NCBI RefSeq assembly: GCF_000245015.1 | Contig: NZ_JH600070.1 | Location: 761,594 to 825,593 of the forward strand | Source: Beggiatoa alba B18LD | GTDB taxonomy: Bacteria; Pseudomonadota; Gammaproteobacteria; Beggiatoales; Beggiatoaceae | Direction: 5' to 3' | DNA length: 64,000 nt | Shown here: positions 46,662 to 57,140 of the stretch, one piece after another | How positions within the stretch are numbered: position 1 is the first letter of the stretch | Layout of the letters: every line of letters begins with the position of its first letter | Translations under genes and position numbers: made by a program | Notes under the pieces: model-generated | Database searches by the model: none | Told to the model about the DNA's origin: nothing | What the model saw: only the letters and a program-made list of their open reading frames with translations

Positions 46662-48638
46662 CTAAAAATCAGGTCCAATTACCAAATGAATTTTAATAGA
46701 ACTGTCTTCTTGAGCAACAGGCGTTGCAACATCAAAGCGAACTAAGCCAACGGGTGAATACCAGCGAATCCCCGCGCCTGCCCCTTGACGCAATTTTAAG
46801 CCATTGTAATTATTAAACGCATTACCCGCATCATAGAAAACTGCAACACTCCAATCTTGCAAAAATTTATATTCATACTCTGCACTTGCAATCACTAAAT
46901 GTTTTCCCGCAATGGTCGAATTTTCTTGCAAAATCGTTTCATAAGCATAACCGCGTACCGTTCTATCGCCCCCTGTTAAAAACTGTAACGATTTAGGAAG
47001 GACATTGCCCGTAATGCCAGAATCCAATAGTTCTACCGTTTTTGCTTGGGTATAGGCTACATCCCCACGTAATAAAACCCGTCCTTTACTCAATAAGGGG
47101 CGAATAAACATGCCATGTACATGCGCTTGTGCAAACGATAAATTAGAGCCAAATCCATCAATTGCCCCAGAAAGTTTTAAACTCACTTGTTGCCCGCGTG
47201 TGGTGTAGCGACGGTTATCAGCCTCTGTATATGTCCACTGTATCGAGGGCATCAATACTTTAAAATTCGCATTTAATACTTCCAACTCATCAGTAGTAAT
47301 ATCTCCAGTTTCAATGAGATAATCGATTAAATAGGCTTCTTCTGGTGCGGTTAATAAACTTAATAAATTATATTTTTCCGTAAAATAGGTTAAGCCAATC
47401 ACTTCATCAACAGGCAATATCCAATCACGGCTTTCTTGTTTCATCACACCGAATGAAAACATTTCGCGCCGAGTTGAACCACGAGCCGTTGCCGAATCGC
47501 CAAACCCTAAGCCCAATGCAAGATTATTTTCATCAATATCCTCACCTTCATAACGGAAACTGAATTTTAAATCTTTGGTTTTTACTTGGCTAAATGGAAT
47601 GATATAACTGACATCGCCAATATATTTCGACCGCTCTTGCGTATAAATCCCATCAACTAATAAACGATGTCCGCGTCGATTTACATAACGCCTTTCCCAC
47701 TCTTCACTGAGACGTATGCCCGTATCTGTTCCATAGCCTAAGCGTGAGCGTAAACGATTGCGGGAATTCATTTCTAACCCAATTTCTATTGGAACAATGC
47801 CTTGTGTTGCGTCTCGTTTATCGCGTAACGCATCCACACGCACACTGGCAAAATAATCACTTTCCGCCAATTTCGCGCTCATCTCTAATAATTGCGCGTT
47901 TAAAAAATAATCCCCTGATTGAAATGTTAAAAACTGTTGCATAAATTCGTCGGAAAATACCGATTGTTTAAAAGCAATTTCACCAAATCGATAACGTTTT
48001 CCTGTTTCTAACCAGAGATAAATCTCAGCGGTATAAGCCTTTTCATCAACACGAATTTCTGTGCGTTGCCACTGTGCGTCAAAATAGCCACGCTCATCTG
48101 TCAGATTAAATAAAGACTTTTTAAATTTCTCATAAACTGCATGGTCTAAAACCGCATTGCGAACTAAGGGCAGTTTGCGGAGTAAATCTTGATAAGCCTC
48201 ATCTTTTTCACCATCGCCCAGCACTTTAATATCTACTTTATCAATTAACAACGGCGCGCCCAACGTAATGACATAGCGAGCTTGCCAAACCGTTTCCCCT
48301 TGGGCAGGCTCGGTTAATTCAGCATCCACCGTGACGCGATAATAGCCAAATGGTTGCAAAGACTTCTGAATTTCCTCAGATGCAGATTTATGTAAACGGC
48401 GAATACGATTAGGATTTAAATTCGGATGTTCTTTCTGCTGTTCTATACTCAAAAATGCCTTAATGTTATTCAATAACGTATCGCTAACCCCTGTTATATT
48501 CACAACGACTTTATGACTAGGGGGACGCGGGGGCGGGGTGTCTGTGTCTGCATCACTAAAACGGCTAAAGCAACAGCCTGTAACAAATAGCAAAAGAAAA
48601 AAGACACGAGACGAAAAAAAAGAAGAGGTCATGGACAC
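46662..48638 (-). CDS. tamA: Omp85-family outer membrane protein TamA
   Basis: A 658-residue TamA-like protein. The N-terminus is hydrophobic and ends in VTGC, possibly a lipobox, then three POTRA-like repeats (LNPNRIRRLHKSASEEIQKSL, LLIDKVDIKVLGDGEKD, YRFGEIAFKQSVFSDEF) and a 16-strand barrel with SRLGYGTDTGIRLSEEWERRYVN and the conserved GGDRTVRGYAYE, ending in FDVATP and an aromatic C-terminal residue (GPDF). Normally works with the inner-membrane protein TamB in outer-membrane biogenesis; tamB is not in this window. Start may be the second ATG (48632). Confidence 0.9.
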   Translation of the reverse strand: MSMTSSFFSSRVFFLLLFVTGCCFSRFSDADTDTPPPRPPSHKVVVNITGVSDTLLNNIKAFLSIEQQKEHPNLNPNRIRRLHKSASEEIQKSLQPFGYYRVTVDAELTEPAQGETVWQARYVITLGAPLLIDKVDIKVLGDGEKDEAYQDLLRKLPLVRNAVLDHAVYEKFKKSLFNLTDERGYFDAQWQRTEIRVDEKAYTAEIYLWLETGKRYRFGEIAFKQSVFSDEFMQQFLTFQSGDYFLNAQLLEMSAKLAESDYFASVRVDALRDKRDATQGIVPIEIGLEMNSRNRLRSRLGYGTDTGIRLSEEWERRYVNRRGHRLLVDGIYTQERSKYIGDVSYIIPFSQVKTKDLKFSFRYEGEDIDENNLALGLGFGDSATARGSTRREMFSFGVMKQESRDWILPVDEVIGLTYFTEKYNLLSLLTAPEEAYLIDYLIETGDITTDELEVLNANFKVLMPSIQWTYTEADNRRYTTRGQQVSLKLSGAIDGFGSNLSFAQAHVHGMFIRPLLSKGRVLLRGDVAYTQAKTVELLDSGITGNVLPKSLQFLTGGDRTVRGYAYETILQENSTIAGKHLVIASAEYEYKFLQDWSVAVFYDAGNAFNNYNGLKLRQGAGAGIRWYSPVGLVRFDVATPVAQEDSSIKIHLVIGPDF

Positions 48639-48730
48639 ACTCTATTATCCTGTTTTTATGAGATGTTTTAATGAAAGAAGTGGTAAAATTATACGCTCTT
48701 CTTATAACTCGACTTTTGAAGGTGATTGAT

Positions 48731-49411
48731 ATGGATTTAACCGCACTTTCACACTATGAACAAGCTATTCTTGTTTTATCCTCGCTTGTTCTTTATACCG
48801 CATTTGCCCTGCTGGGACAAACCCGTATTTTAAACTTAATCAACATCTTCGCATGGCAAGGTGCACTATTATCTGCAACCGCGATGATGGTGGCGATAGT
48901 ATCAGGACAACATCATTTATATATTTCTGCCGTTCTAACCTTTGCGCTTAAAGTGCTTTTTATTCCTTGGTTATTACGTTATCACACCTTAAAACTAGAT
49001 TTACATTACGAAGCAGAAAAACTAGCGTATCCCTCACTTATCTTACTGGGTGGCGTTGCGCTGGTGATTTTTAGCTACTACGTCGTCCTCCCCATTGAAC
49101 AATTAGCCGCTAAAGTCACCCGCAATACCATTGCCGTTAGTCTTGCAATCGTCTTACTCTCTATGCTCCTCATTATTTCCCGTCGCCAAATTGTTAGCCA
49201 AGTTGTTGGTTTTATGGCATTAGAAAACGGACTATTTTTTGCTGCACTGGTTGCTACTTATGGAATGCCAATGGTCGTCGAATTAGGAATTGCCTTTGAC
49301 GTACTGATTGCGGCGATTTTATTCGGAGTCTTCTTCTTTCACATTCGCAACAGTATAGACTCGCTGGATGTTGATAGAATGAACAGACTTTCCGAAGCAG
49401 ATGAAACATAA
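48731..49411 (+). CDS. hyfE: Hydrogenase-4 component E-like membrane protein
   Basis: A 226-residue protein with six to seven membrane spans. LINIFAWQGALLSATAMMVA, ISAVLTFALKVLFIPWLLRY and VGFMALENGLFFAALVATYGMPMVVELGIAFDVLIAAILFGVFFFHI match HyfE, related to NuoK-type proton-channel subunits. The ATG at 48731 starts the conserved part. HyfE usually stands among hyfB-F-type genes; none are beside it here, so it is orphaned in this window or serves an antiporter-like complex encoded elsewhere. The recB start is 28 bases after its stop. Confidence 0.87.
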   Translation: MDLTALSHYEQAILVLSSLVLYTAFALLGQTRILNLINIFAWQGALLSATAMMVAIVSGQHHLYISAVLTFALKVLFIPWLLRYHTLKLDLHYEAEKLAYPSLILLGGVALVIFSYYVVLPIEQLAAKVTRNTIAVSLAIVLLSMLLIISRRQIVSQVVGFMALENGLFFAALVATYGMPMVVELGIAFDVLIAAILFGVFFFHIRNSIDSLDVDRMNRLSEADET

Positions 49412-49438
49412 AGTTTATTGAAACAAAGCGGATTCCCC

Positions 49439-52400
49439 ATGTCTCACACCCATCTAAAATTAGACCCGTTAACCGTTCCACTAACTGCCACAAACTTAAT
49501 CGAAGCCAGTGCAGGCACGGGGAAAACCCACACCATAACCATCCTATTTTTACGGTTACTGCTAGAAAAAAAATTAGCGATTAATCAAATACTCGTCGTT
49601 ACCTTTACCGAAGCCGCAACTAAAGAACTCCGTGACCGCATTCGCAAACGCATCCGCGATACCCTCAATATTTTCCAAAAAAAACAAGCGGGAGAACCAA
49701 TAGAAGCGAATGAAATCACCGATAGCTTACTCATCACTTGCCAAGCCAATTTAGGCGAAGCCAGCGAACGCTTACGCCACGCCCTACGCGGATTCGACGA
49801 AGCAGCAATATTTACCATTCACGGCTTTTGTCGGCAAATTCTCCGCGATAATGCGTTTGAAAGTGGCATGTTATTCGACACAGAATTACTCACCGACCAA
49901 CGCCTATTAATTCAAGAAATCGTCGAAGACTTTTGGCGACAACATTTTTATATCGCAAAACCTCTATTTATTAGCTATTTACAAGCTAAAAAGCTGAAAG
50001 AGCCAAAGGACTTACTAAAAACCATCGACAATGGGAAACACATTGGACAACCCCATTTAAAAGTCATTCCTGAATTAAATGCGGTTATAGATTTAGACAA
50101 AGCAGAAGAAAGCTATTTAAAAGCCTTTCATGTTGCAAAAAGTTGTTGGGAAAAAAATCAAGCTGAAATTCAAGATTTATTAGTCAATAATAATTCACTG
50201 AGTAATTCTCAATACAAAAGGGAGAATATTCCAACATGGTGTGAAGCACTATCAGGCTTTTTCTGCTATGACAAACTTAACTTAAATCTACCTGAAAAAT
50301 TTGAGAAATTTACTCCTGATGCTTTAAAAAAAGGAACAAACAAGAACGGCACAACCCCCCAACACGAATTTTTCAACAACGCGGAAAACCTCCAACTAGC
50401 CCACCAACAACTGAGCCAACAATATAATGATTATCTACTCACGCTAAAAACCAAACTATTCACCGTTGTAGAAACCAAACTCAACAAGAAAAAACGCCTA
50501 AAAAACGTTCAATCCTTTGATGACCTCCTCACCAACCTTGCCAAAACCCTAGCAACCGACACAGGCGAAAACCTCGCTACACGCATTCGCCACCAATTTC
50601 CCGCCGCACTTATCGACGAATTTCAAGACACCGACCCCACGCAATACAGCATATTCAACCGCATATACAACGATGATACAAACAGCATTCTGTTTCTCAT
50701 CGGCGACCCCAAACAAGCCATTTACGGCTTTCGTGGAGCGGACATCTTTGCCTATATCGAAGCCGCGCAACAAGTCAAAAACCGCTACACCCTACAAACC
50801 AATTGGCGGTCAACTGCGCCACTTGTCACCGCTATCAATAGCCTTTTTATCCAAAGACCCAACCCATTTATTTTTGAAAAAATAGGCTTTTCTGCCGTAG
50901 ATGCCTCCCCAAAACTTGCCGATAAACCTTTACTGATTAACGAACAAGAAACCGCACCGCTACACATCTGGTTTACCTACCCAAAACCCGCAGACAATGC
51001 AGAAAATACAGACATCGAAACGCCTTCCCAAAAACCAGAAAGCAAAAAAAAGAGCGGTTCTAAAAAAGACAATGACAGCCCAAAGGTATTAACGAAAGAA
51101 TGGGCAAATAACTACATACCCAACGCAGTCGGCGCAGAAATTATCGACTTACTCAACCAATCCCTTGCAGGAAAAGCCCGCATTGGCGACCGTCCCATAG
51201 AAGCCAGCGATATCGCTATACTTGTGCGCACTAACGGACAAGCCCAAGAAATACAAAAAAAATTCAGCCAGCTAGGACTACAAAGCGTCCTTTATAGTCA
51301 AGAAAGCGTTTTTAAATCCCCCGAAGCCCTGCAAATTGAACGCCTTTTACTCGCTATTGCTGAACCTACCCGCGAAACCTTGATAAAAGCCGCCTTAACA
51401 ACGGATTTACTCGGCTTCACAGGCGATGCACTTTACATCCTGCTCAACGATGAACGCCAATGGCAAAAACGCTTAAAAACCCTATTTTCTTACCATTTAG
51501 CATGGCAAACACAAGGCTTTATCCAAATGTTTCGCCATTTCTTAGTGATGGAAAAAGTGCCCGAACGCTTATTAAGCCATGCCGACGGTGAACGCCGTTT
51601 AACCAACGTTTTACACCTTGCCGAAATTCTGCAAAAAGCGGTTATGCAAGAAAAGCTAGGATTAACAGGACTCTGTAACTGGCTCACTAAACAACGCGAA
51701 TTAGCCGAAGAGGAAAAGAGTAACGAAGAACAACAATTACGCCTAGAAAGTGATGAGCAGTTGATTAAAATCATCACTATTCATAAAAGTAAAGGGCTTG
51801 AATATCCTATTATTTTCTGCCCTTATATTTGGGATGGAAAAATATTTAACAAAAAATCCTCACAAATTCTATTCCATGCCCCAAATGACCTAAGCCAACG
51901 CATTTTAGATTTAGGTTCAACCGAACAAGAAAATAATCGCCTCTATGCAACCCGCGAAGAAATGGCGGAAAACCTACGTTTATTTTATGTTGCTGTTACC
52001 CGTGCTGCCTATCGCTGCTATTTAATCTGGGGCGCGATTAATGACGCAGACACCTCACCATTAGCACATTTACTCTATGACGACATCACACAACAAATAA
52101 AAATATCAGATAAATCAGATAAATCGGAAAATAATAGCTGGCTCAAAGAACCTTTTGATTTAAACCTACGCCAACCCCTAGAACAACTGGCTAAACAAGC
52201 ACCGCAAGCAATACAACTTAATGAACTTAAAACAGAAACGGTCAACCCTTTTCAACGCACGATTACCGATAAAAAGGAATTAACTGCACGTTATTTTACA
52301 GGTAACTGTCATGATGATTGGCGCGTGTCCAGCTATTCAGGACTATTAAAAAGTAAAGGTGACACCGAACGCCCCGACTATGACGACGCTATCAGCGACA

Positions 52401-53161
52401 AAAACATAGACATCAGAGTTAATCAACGCGACGCTAACAATGTTTTTACCTTCCCGCGTGGCGCGAAAGCAGGGCGATTTTTACACCACTTATTAGAAAA
52501 CATCGATTTTACAGACATTAATCCAGAAGAAATCAATAGATTATTAGTGCTATATGGTTTTGATGCGGGGAAATATACGGAATTCGTTCAATACTGGTTA
52601 TTAGACATATTACACACGCCTTTAGAAGTGCAACAACCTGACTTAATTCTGGCAAATATTCAGCGGGAACAACGCCTAAACGAACTCGAATTTTACTACC
52701 CCGTTAAACAATTCACTATCGAAGGATTGCGCAGACTATTTGAGGAACAAGGGCAAACTTTCCCTGCAATTTTTCGGGATTCTGTAGAAAATTTAACATT
52801 TGCGCCACAACAGGGATTTATGAAAGGCTCGATTGATATGATTTTCCAAACATCAGGGAAATTCTATTTAATTGACTATAAATCTAATTTGTTAGGTACA
52901 AAAACAGATGCCTACCATCACAGCAAATTAGCACAAGCGATGGAAAGCGAAGCCTATTATTTACAATACATTATTTACCTCGTTGCCTTACATCGATATT
53001 TACAAAACCGCCTGCCTAATTACAACTATGAACAACATATTGGGGGCGTGTACTATCTTTTTCTCCGTGGCATGAACCCAAGCACAGGCGCAAATTATGG
53101 GATTTTCCGCGATAAACCCAGCGCGGATTTTATCAATCAGCTTTCTGCTTATTTAGCCTGA
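49439..53161 (+). CDS. recB: Exodeoxyribonuclease V beta subunit
   Basis: A 1240-residue RecB, a 3'-5' SF1 helicase and nuclease acting in double-strand break repair. Walker A IEASAGTGKTHTITILFLRLL, motif Ia VTFTEAATKELRDRIR, Walker B IDEFQDTDPTQY, motif III GDPKQAIYGFRGAD, motif IV TNWRSTAPLV, and VTRAAYRCYL near motif VI. The C-terminal nuclease shows GSIDMIF...FYLIDYKSN (D...DYK). The start MSHTH at 49439 gives the normal N-terminus. recC and recD are not adjacent. Its stop codon lies in the end of an R2 repeat. Confidence 0.95.
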   Translation: MSHTHLKLDPLTVPLTATNLIEASAGTGKTHTITILFLRLLLEKKLAINQILVVTFTEAATKELRDRIRKRIRDTLNIFQKKQAGEPIEANEITDSLLITCQANLGEASERLRHALRGFDEAAIFTIHGFCRQILRDNAFESGMLFDTELLTDQRLLIQEIVEDFWRQHFYIAKPLFISYLQAKKLKEPKDLLKTIDNGKHIGQPHLKVIPELNAVIDLDKAEESYLKAFHVAKSCWEKNQAEIQDLLVNNNSLSNSQYKRENIPTWCEALSGFFCYDKLNLNLPEKFEKFTPDALKKGTNKNGTTPQHEFFNNAENLQLAHQQLSQQYNDYLLTLKTKLFTVVETKLNKKKRLKNVQSFDDLLTNLAKTLATDTGENLATRIRHQFPAALIDEFQDTDPTQYSIFNRIYNDDTNSILFLIGDPKQAIYGFRGADIFAYIEAAQQVKNRYTLQTNWRSTAPLVTAINSLFIQRPNPFIFEKIGFSAVDASPKLADKPLLINEQETAPLHIWFTYPKPADNAENTDIETPSQKPESKKKSGSKKDNDSPKVLTKEWANNYIPNAVGAEIIDLLNQSLAGKARIGDRPIEASDIAILVRTNGQAQEIQKKFSQLGLQSVLYSQESVFKSPEALQIERLLLAIAEPTRETLIKAALTTDLLGFTGDALYILLNDERQWQKRLKTLFSYHLAWQTQGFIQMFRHFLVMEKVPERLLSHADGERRLTNVLHLAEILQKAVMQEKLGLTGLCNWLTKQRELAEEEKSNEEQQLRLESDEQLIKIITIHKSKGLEYPIIFCPYIWDGKIFNKKSSQILFHAPNDLSQRILDLGSTEQENNRLYATREEMAENLRLFYVAVTRAAYRCYLIWGAINDADTSPLAHLLYDDITQQIKISDKSDKSENNSWLKEPFDLNLRQPLEQLAKQAPQAIQLNELKTETVNPFQRTITDKKELTARYFTGNCHDDWRVSSYSGLLKSKGDTERPDYDDAISDKNIDIRVNQRDANNVFTFPRGAKAGRFLHHLLENIDFTDINPEEINRLLVLYGFDAGKYTEFVQYWLLDILHTPLEVQQPDLILANIQREQRLNELEFYYPVKQFTIEGLRRLFEEQGQTFPAIFRDSVENLTFAPQQGFMKGSIDMIFQTSGKFYLIDYKSNLLGTKTDAYHHSKLAQAMESEAYYLQYIIYLVALHRYLQNRLPNYNYEQHIGGVYYLFLRGMNPSTGANYGIFRDKPSADFINQLSAYLA

Positions 53162-53270
53162 GTTCGGCGAATTTCTTTTAAAAAAGACAAGCATTTGTCT
53201 GAATCAGGATTGGCAGGATTTAAACCCCTTAAACCAAGAAATTAATGCGAATCACGCTTTTTAATCCTGC

Positions 53271-53347
53271 TATAGCAAACGCACTATAAAACGATGCGGA
53301 AGACTGCCAATCCTAAATTTAAATAATTTTATGATACGTTTACTATA
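53271..53347 (+). repeat. R1 repeat, 5' flank of second Rpn gene
   Basis: A 77-bp copy with ends TATAGCAAACG and CGTTTACTATA and the internal AGACTGCCAATCCTAAATTTAA segment. Ends 27 bases before the Rpn ATG, so it may carry promoter signals for it. Confidence 0.85.
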
Positions 53348-53374
53348 TCTTTCCAAGCATGAGGAAACATCAAC

Positions 53375-54359
53375 ATGACCGACAAATCCCTAGGCACATT
53401 CATCAACCCCTTCACCGATTTTGGCTTTAAAAAAAATCTTCGGCAGTGAAGAAAGTAAACCCCTACTCATCAGCTTTCTCAATGATTTATTACCGATAAA
53501 ACACAAAATTGTCAGCTTAGAATTTAAAAATATCGAAAAGCTCGGCATGTTAGAAGAAGACCGACGTGCCATCTTTGATATTTATTGTCGGGATGAAAAA
53601 AATCAGGAATTCATTGTTGAATTACAACGTGCAAAACAAGAACACTTTCAAGACCGCGCCACTTACTACGCCAGTTTCTTAATTCAAGACCAAGCCAAAA
53701 AAGGCAAATGGGACTTTGAATTAACCCCGATTTATTTCATTGGGATTTTAGACTTCTCCTTAGCCAGCTTTCCCGATGAGCGTTACTTACATTTCGGACA
53801 AATTACCGATATTTACAGCAAAGAAGTGATGTTTAAGAAATTGAACTTCATTTACATAGAAATGGCGAAATTCAAAAAGCAAGAATCCGAATTAGCGAAC
53901 CATTTAGAATGGTGGTTATATTTCCTGCGTGAATTAGTAACGTTTGACGATATGCCGAGAGAATTTCAAGGCGATATTATCGAAGACGCTTTTGCGTTAG
54001 CGAAATTAGCGAATATGAGTTATGAAGACCGCCATGCGTATGAATTGAGTTTGAAATACTACCGCGATTTCATCAATGTGCTTGATACCGCTAAACAGGA
54101 AGGAATTGAGATAGGTCTGGAAAAAGGCATTGAGATTGGGATTGAACAAGGGGTCAAAAAAGGGATCGAGCAAGGGATTGAACAAGGTGTCAAAAAAGGG
54201 ATTGAACAAGGTGTTAAACAAGGGATTGAACAAGAAAGAATGAAAATTGCACAAGAAAGAATAAAAGTCGCAATCGCACTGAAGCAAAGCAATGCTCCTC
54301 TTGAGCTTATTATGGTTGCGACGGGCTTAACACGCGAAGAAATTGAGCGATTAGAGTAA
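53375..54359 (+). pseudogene. Rpn-family nuclease gene with +1 frameshift in an A8 run
   Basis: Nearly identical to the Rpn gene at 9958-10845. The ATG at 53375 starts the normal MTDKSLGTFINPF, but after GGCTTT there are eight As where the intact copy has seven, so the frame shifts and stops early. Restoring one base gives a 327-residue protein. A TTG at 53421 could only restart it without the conserved N-terminus. The tail is longer by 31 residues because of extra GIEQGVKK-type repeats. The run could be a dead mutation, an assembly or sequencing error, or a slippage site that yields some full-length protein. Confidence 0.85.
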
Positions 54360-54428
54360 ACGAACTATAAAACGGTACGAAGGACTGCCAGTCCTAAATT
54401 TAAATTACTTTATGGTACGTTTACGATA
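54352..54428 (+). repeat. R1 repeat, 3' flank of second Rpn gene
   Basis: A 77-bp copy in the same orientation as the 5' flank: ends TAGAGTAAACG and CGTTTACGATA with the internal AGGACTGCCAGTCC palindrome. The Rpn stop codon TAA lies within its first bases. Confidence 0.85.
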
Positions 54429-54560
54429 ATTCTGTGAATTCTGATTCAGACAAAAAAAGACCTGCTAGGTTTTAAAAAACCTAGCAGGTCTCTGTTTTTA
54501 TAAAACTCGCCGAACTCAGGTTATACAATTTAACTTTTTGTTTAAATTGTAAAACTTAAA

Positions 54561-57140
54561 TTATCCCACGACTACATTCACCAATTTCTGCGGAATATAA
54601 ACCACTTTTTTCGCTTCTTTTCCTTCCATAAAGCGGATGACATTTGCGTCGTTTAAGACTAAGTTTTCAACGGTTTTCTGGTCAGCATTGGCGGAAATGG
54701 TCAGTTTACTCCGCAGTTTGCCGTTGACTTGTACGACTATCTCAACTTCTGTGCGAACTAACGCGCTTTCGTCAGTCTTTACCCATGGCACATTAACTAG
54801 TAAATCATGATGTCCTAAGCCTTCCCAGAGTTTTTGGGTGATGAAGGGGACTATTGGCGAGAGCATGATAACGACGGATTCTAAACCTTCTTGAATAATC
54901 GCACGGGTTTGTGAGGTGTCCGTAGCGCGGCTTAAGTGGTTTAATAATTCCATGCAGGCAGCAATGGCGGTGTTGAAGGTGTAACGTCGTCCAATGTCGT
55001 CGCTGACTTTAGCAATAGTTTCATGAACGTGACGGCGTAGTGTACGCTCTGCTTCGCTTAATTGAGCGGTATCTAGGGTGGGAATGGGTTGTTTTTCGAC
55101 GTGGTCGCTGACTTGTTTCCAGAGACGTTTTAGGAAGCGGTGCGAGCCTTCTACGCCTGCGTCTGACCATTCGAGGGATTGTTCTGGCGGGGAGGCAAAC
55201 ATGATGAATAAGCGCACCGTATCCGCGCCGTAGCGTTCTATCATGGCTTGGGGGTCAACGCCGTTATTTTTGGATTTGGACATTTTTTCGGTGTTGCCAA
55301 TAATCACGGGTAGCCCATCGGTTTTTAAAACCGCGCTTAAGGGGCGGGCTTTGTCGTCGAGTTGTAGGTCAACATCGGCGGGGTTTATCCAGTGTTTTTT
55401 GCCGTCTTCGCCTTCGCGGTAGAAGGTTTCGGCAATGACCATGCCTTGTGTGAGCAGACGGCTAAAGGGTTCGGCATTTTTGACCAGTCCTAAATCACGC
55501 ATGAGGCGTTGAAAGAATCGAGAGTAAAGCAAGTGCAGAATGGCATGTTCGATACCGCCGATGTATTGGTCAACGGGTAGCCAGTAGTTAGCGCGTTGGT
55601 CTAACATGCTGGTTTTGCAGTCAGAAGAGGCGTAGCGGGCGTAATACCATGAGGATTCCATGAAGGTGTCGAAGGTATCTGTTTCGCGTTGAGCATCTGC
55701 GCCACAGGTGGGACATTTGACTTGGTAAAAGTTAGGGTCTTTTTTCAGGGGTGAGCCTGCGCCTGTCACTTCTACATTTTCAGGGAGTAATACGGGTAAG
55801 TCGGTTTCTGGTACGGGGACTGTGCCGCAGTGGGGGCATTCTATCATGGGAATGGGACAGCCCCAGTAGCGTTGGCGGGATACGCCCCAGTCGCGCAGGC
55901 GGTAGTTGACGCGCCGTTGTCCGAGTTGGCGGGCTTCTAGCCATTCAGCAATTTTAATAAAGGCTTGTTCGGAGCTTAAGCCTGTAAACTCGCCTGAGTT
56001 GGTGAGGATTCCTTTTTCTGTCATTGCCATGTTGTCAGGCATAGGACTGCCATCAGTGGCTTGAATGACTTGTGTAATCGGTAGCTTGTATTTTTGGGCA
56101 AATTCGTAGTCGCGTTGGTCGTGTGCAGGGACGGACATAACCGCGCCAGTGCCGTAGCCCATAAGAACAAAGTTGGCAACCCAGACGGGAATTGTTTGCC
56201 CTGTGATGGGGTGGGTTGCGCGTAAGCCTGTATCCATGCCTAATTTTTCCATGGTTTCTAAGGCGGCTTCGGCAGTTTGGGTTTGGGCGCAGTCGTGGAG
56301 AAAGGCTTTTAAAGTTGGGTTGTTTTCGGCGGCTTTTTGCGCAAGCGGATGTTCTGCGGCGATGGCGACGTAGGTCGCTCCGAGTAGGGTATCGGGGCGG
56401 GTGGTGTAAACAGTGAGGGTGTCTTGTGCAACGCTAAAGTGAATTTCTACGCCTTCGGAGCGTCCTATCCAGTTGCGTTGCATGATGCGCACGGCTTCGG
56501 GCCATTTTTCGGCGAGTTCGTCTAAGCCGTCGAGTAGTTCTTGGGCGTAGTCGGTGATTTTTAAAAACCATTGTTGGATTTCGCGCCGTTCAACCAGCGC
56601 GCCAGACCGCCAACCGCGTCCGTCGATAACCTGTTCATTGGCTAATACGGTGTTATCTACGGGGTCCCAATTAACGGGAGACGTTTTTTTGTAAACCAGT
56701 CCTTTTTTATACAATTGAGTAAAGAACCATTGTTCCCAGCGATAATATTCGGGGTTGCACGTGGCAATTTCTCTGTCCCAATCGTAGGCAAAGCCTAGAC
56801 TTTGCAATTGTTTTTTCATGTAGGCGATATTTTCGCGTGTCCATTTGGCGGGGGGGACTTTGTTTTGTATCGCGGCATTTTCAGCGGGTAAGCCGAATGC
56901 GTCCCAGCCCATGGGTTGTAACACATTTTTGCCTAACATGCGTTGGTAGCGGCTGATAACGTCACCAATGGTGTAATTGCGCACATGCCCCATGTGTAGC
57001 CGTCCGCTGGGGTAGGGGAACATTGAGAGGCAGTAGAATTTTTCTTGATTGGGTTTTTCAATCGTTTTAAAAACTTGTTCGGTTTCCCAACGGGCTTTTA
57101 CTTCGGCTTCAATGTTGTCTGGGCTGTATTGTGGGTGCAT
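54561..57140 (-). CDS. leuS: Leucyl-tRNA synthetase
   Basis: An 859-residue class I synthetase charging tRNA-Leu. The HIGH motif is [20 protein letters not shown] is [13 protein letters not shown], and the CP1 editing domain contains [14 protein letters not shown]; zinc-like cysteines lie in CPHCGTV and [10 protein letters not shown] at 57140 is preferred to the GTG four codons upstream. Monocistronic; convergent with the second Rpn unit. Its charging activity is what a leuA attenuator would sense indirectly. Confidence 0.98.
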   Translation of the reverse strand: MHPQYSPDNIEAEVKARWETEQVFKTIEKPNQEKFYCLSMFPYPSGRLHMGHVRNYTIGDVISRYQRMLGKNVLQPMGWDAFGLPAENAAIQNKVPPAKWTRENIAYMKKQLQSLGFAYDWDREIATCNPEYYRWEQWFFTQLYKKGLVYKKTSPVNWDPVDNTVLANEQVIDGRGWRSGALVERREIQQWFLKITDYAQELLDGLDELAEKWPEAVRIMQRNWIGRSEGVEIHFSVAQDTLTVYTTRPDTLLGATYVAIAAEHPLAQKAAENNPTLKAFLHDCAQTQTAEAALETMEKLGMDTGLRATHPITGQTIPVWVANFVLMGYGTGAVMSVPAHDQRDYEFAQKYKLPITQVIQATDGSPMPDNMAMTEKGILTNSGEFTGLSSEQAFIKIAEWLEARQLGQRRVNYRLRDWGVSRQRYWGCPIPMIECPHCGTVPVPETDLPVLLPENVEVTGAGSPLKKDPNFYQVKCPTCGADAQRETDTFDTFMESSWYYARYASSDCKTSMLDQRANYWLPVDQYIGGIEHAILHLLYSRFFQRLMRDLGLVKNAEPFSRLLTQGMVIAETFYREGEDGKKHWINPADVDLQLDDKARPLSAVLKTDGLPVIIGNTEKMSKSKNNGVDPQAMIERYGADTVRLFIMFASPPEQSLEWSDAGVEGSHRFLKRLWKQVSDHVEKQPIPTLDTAQLSEAERTLRRHVHETIAKVSDDIGRRYTFNTAIAACMELLNHLSRATDTSQTRAIIQEGLESVVIMLSPIVPFITQKLWEGLGHHDLLVNVPWVKTDESALVRTEVEIVVQVNGKLRSKLTISANADQKTVENLVLNDANVIRFMEGKEAKKVVYIPQKLVNVVVG

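Larger units (their letters stand above)
53157..54520. mobile_element. R2 repeat split by an R1-Rpn-R1 unit
   Basis: The left part of R2 (53157-53270, starting CCTGAGTTCGGCGAA and containing GTCTGAATCAGG) and its right part (54429-54520, with CTGATTCAGAC, the hairpin AGACCTGCTAGG/CCTAGCAGGTCT at 54459-54491 and CTCGCCGAACTCAGG) are separated by the R1-Rpn-R1 unit. TA at both junctions (53271-53272, 54427-54428) and the intact site CTGCTAATTCTG in the R2 at 21967-22177 mark the insertion as precise with a TA duplication. Confidence 0.85.

Noticed and set aside
46631-46678. Longer N-terminus of the ABC-type ATPase
   Set aside because: It would overlap the end of tamA, while a GTG at 46630 has a good GGGAGG site and starts the conserved domain.
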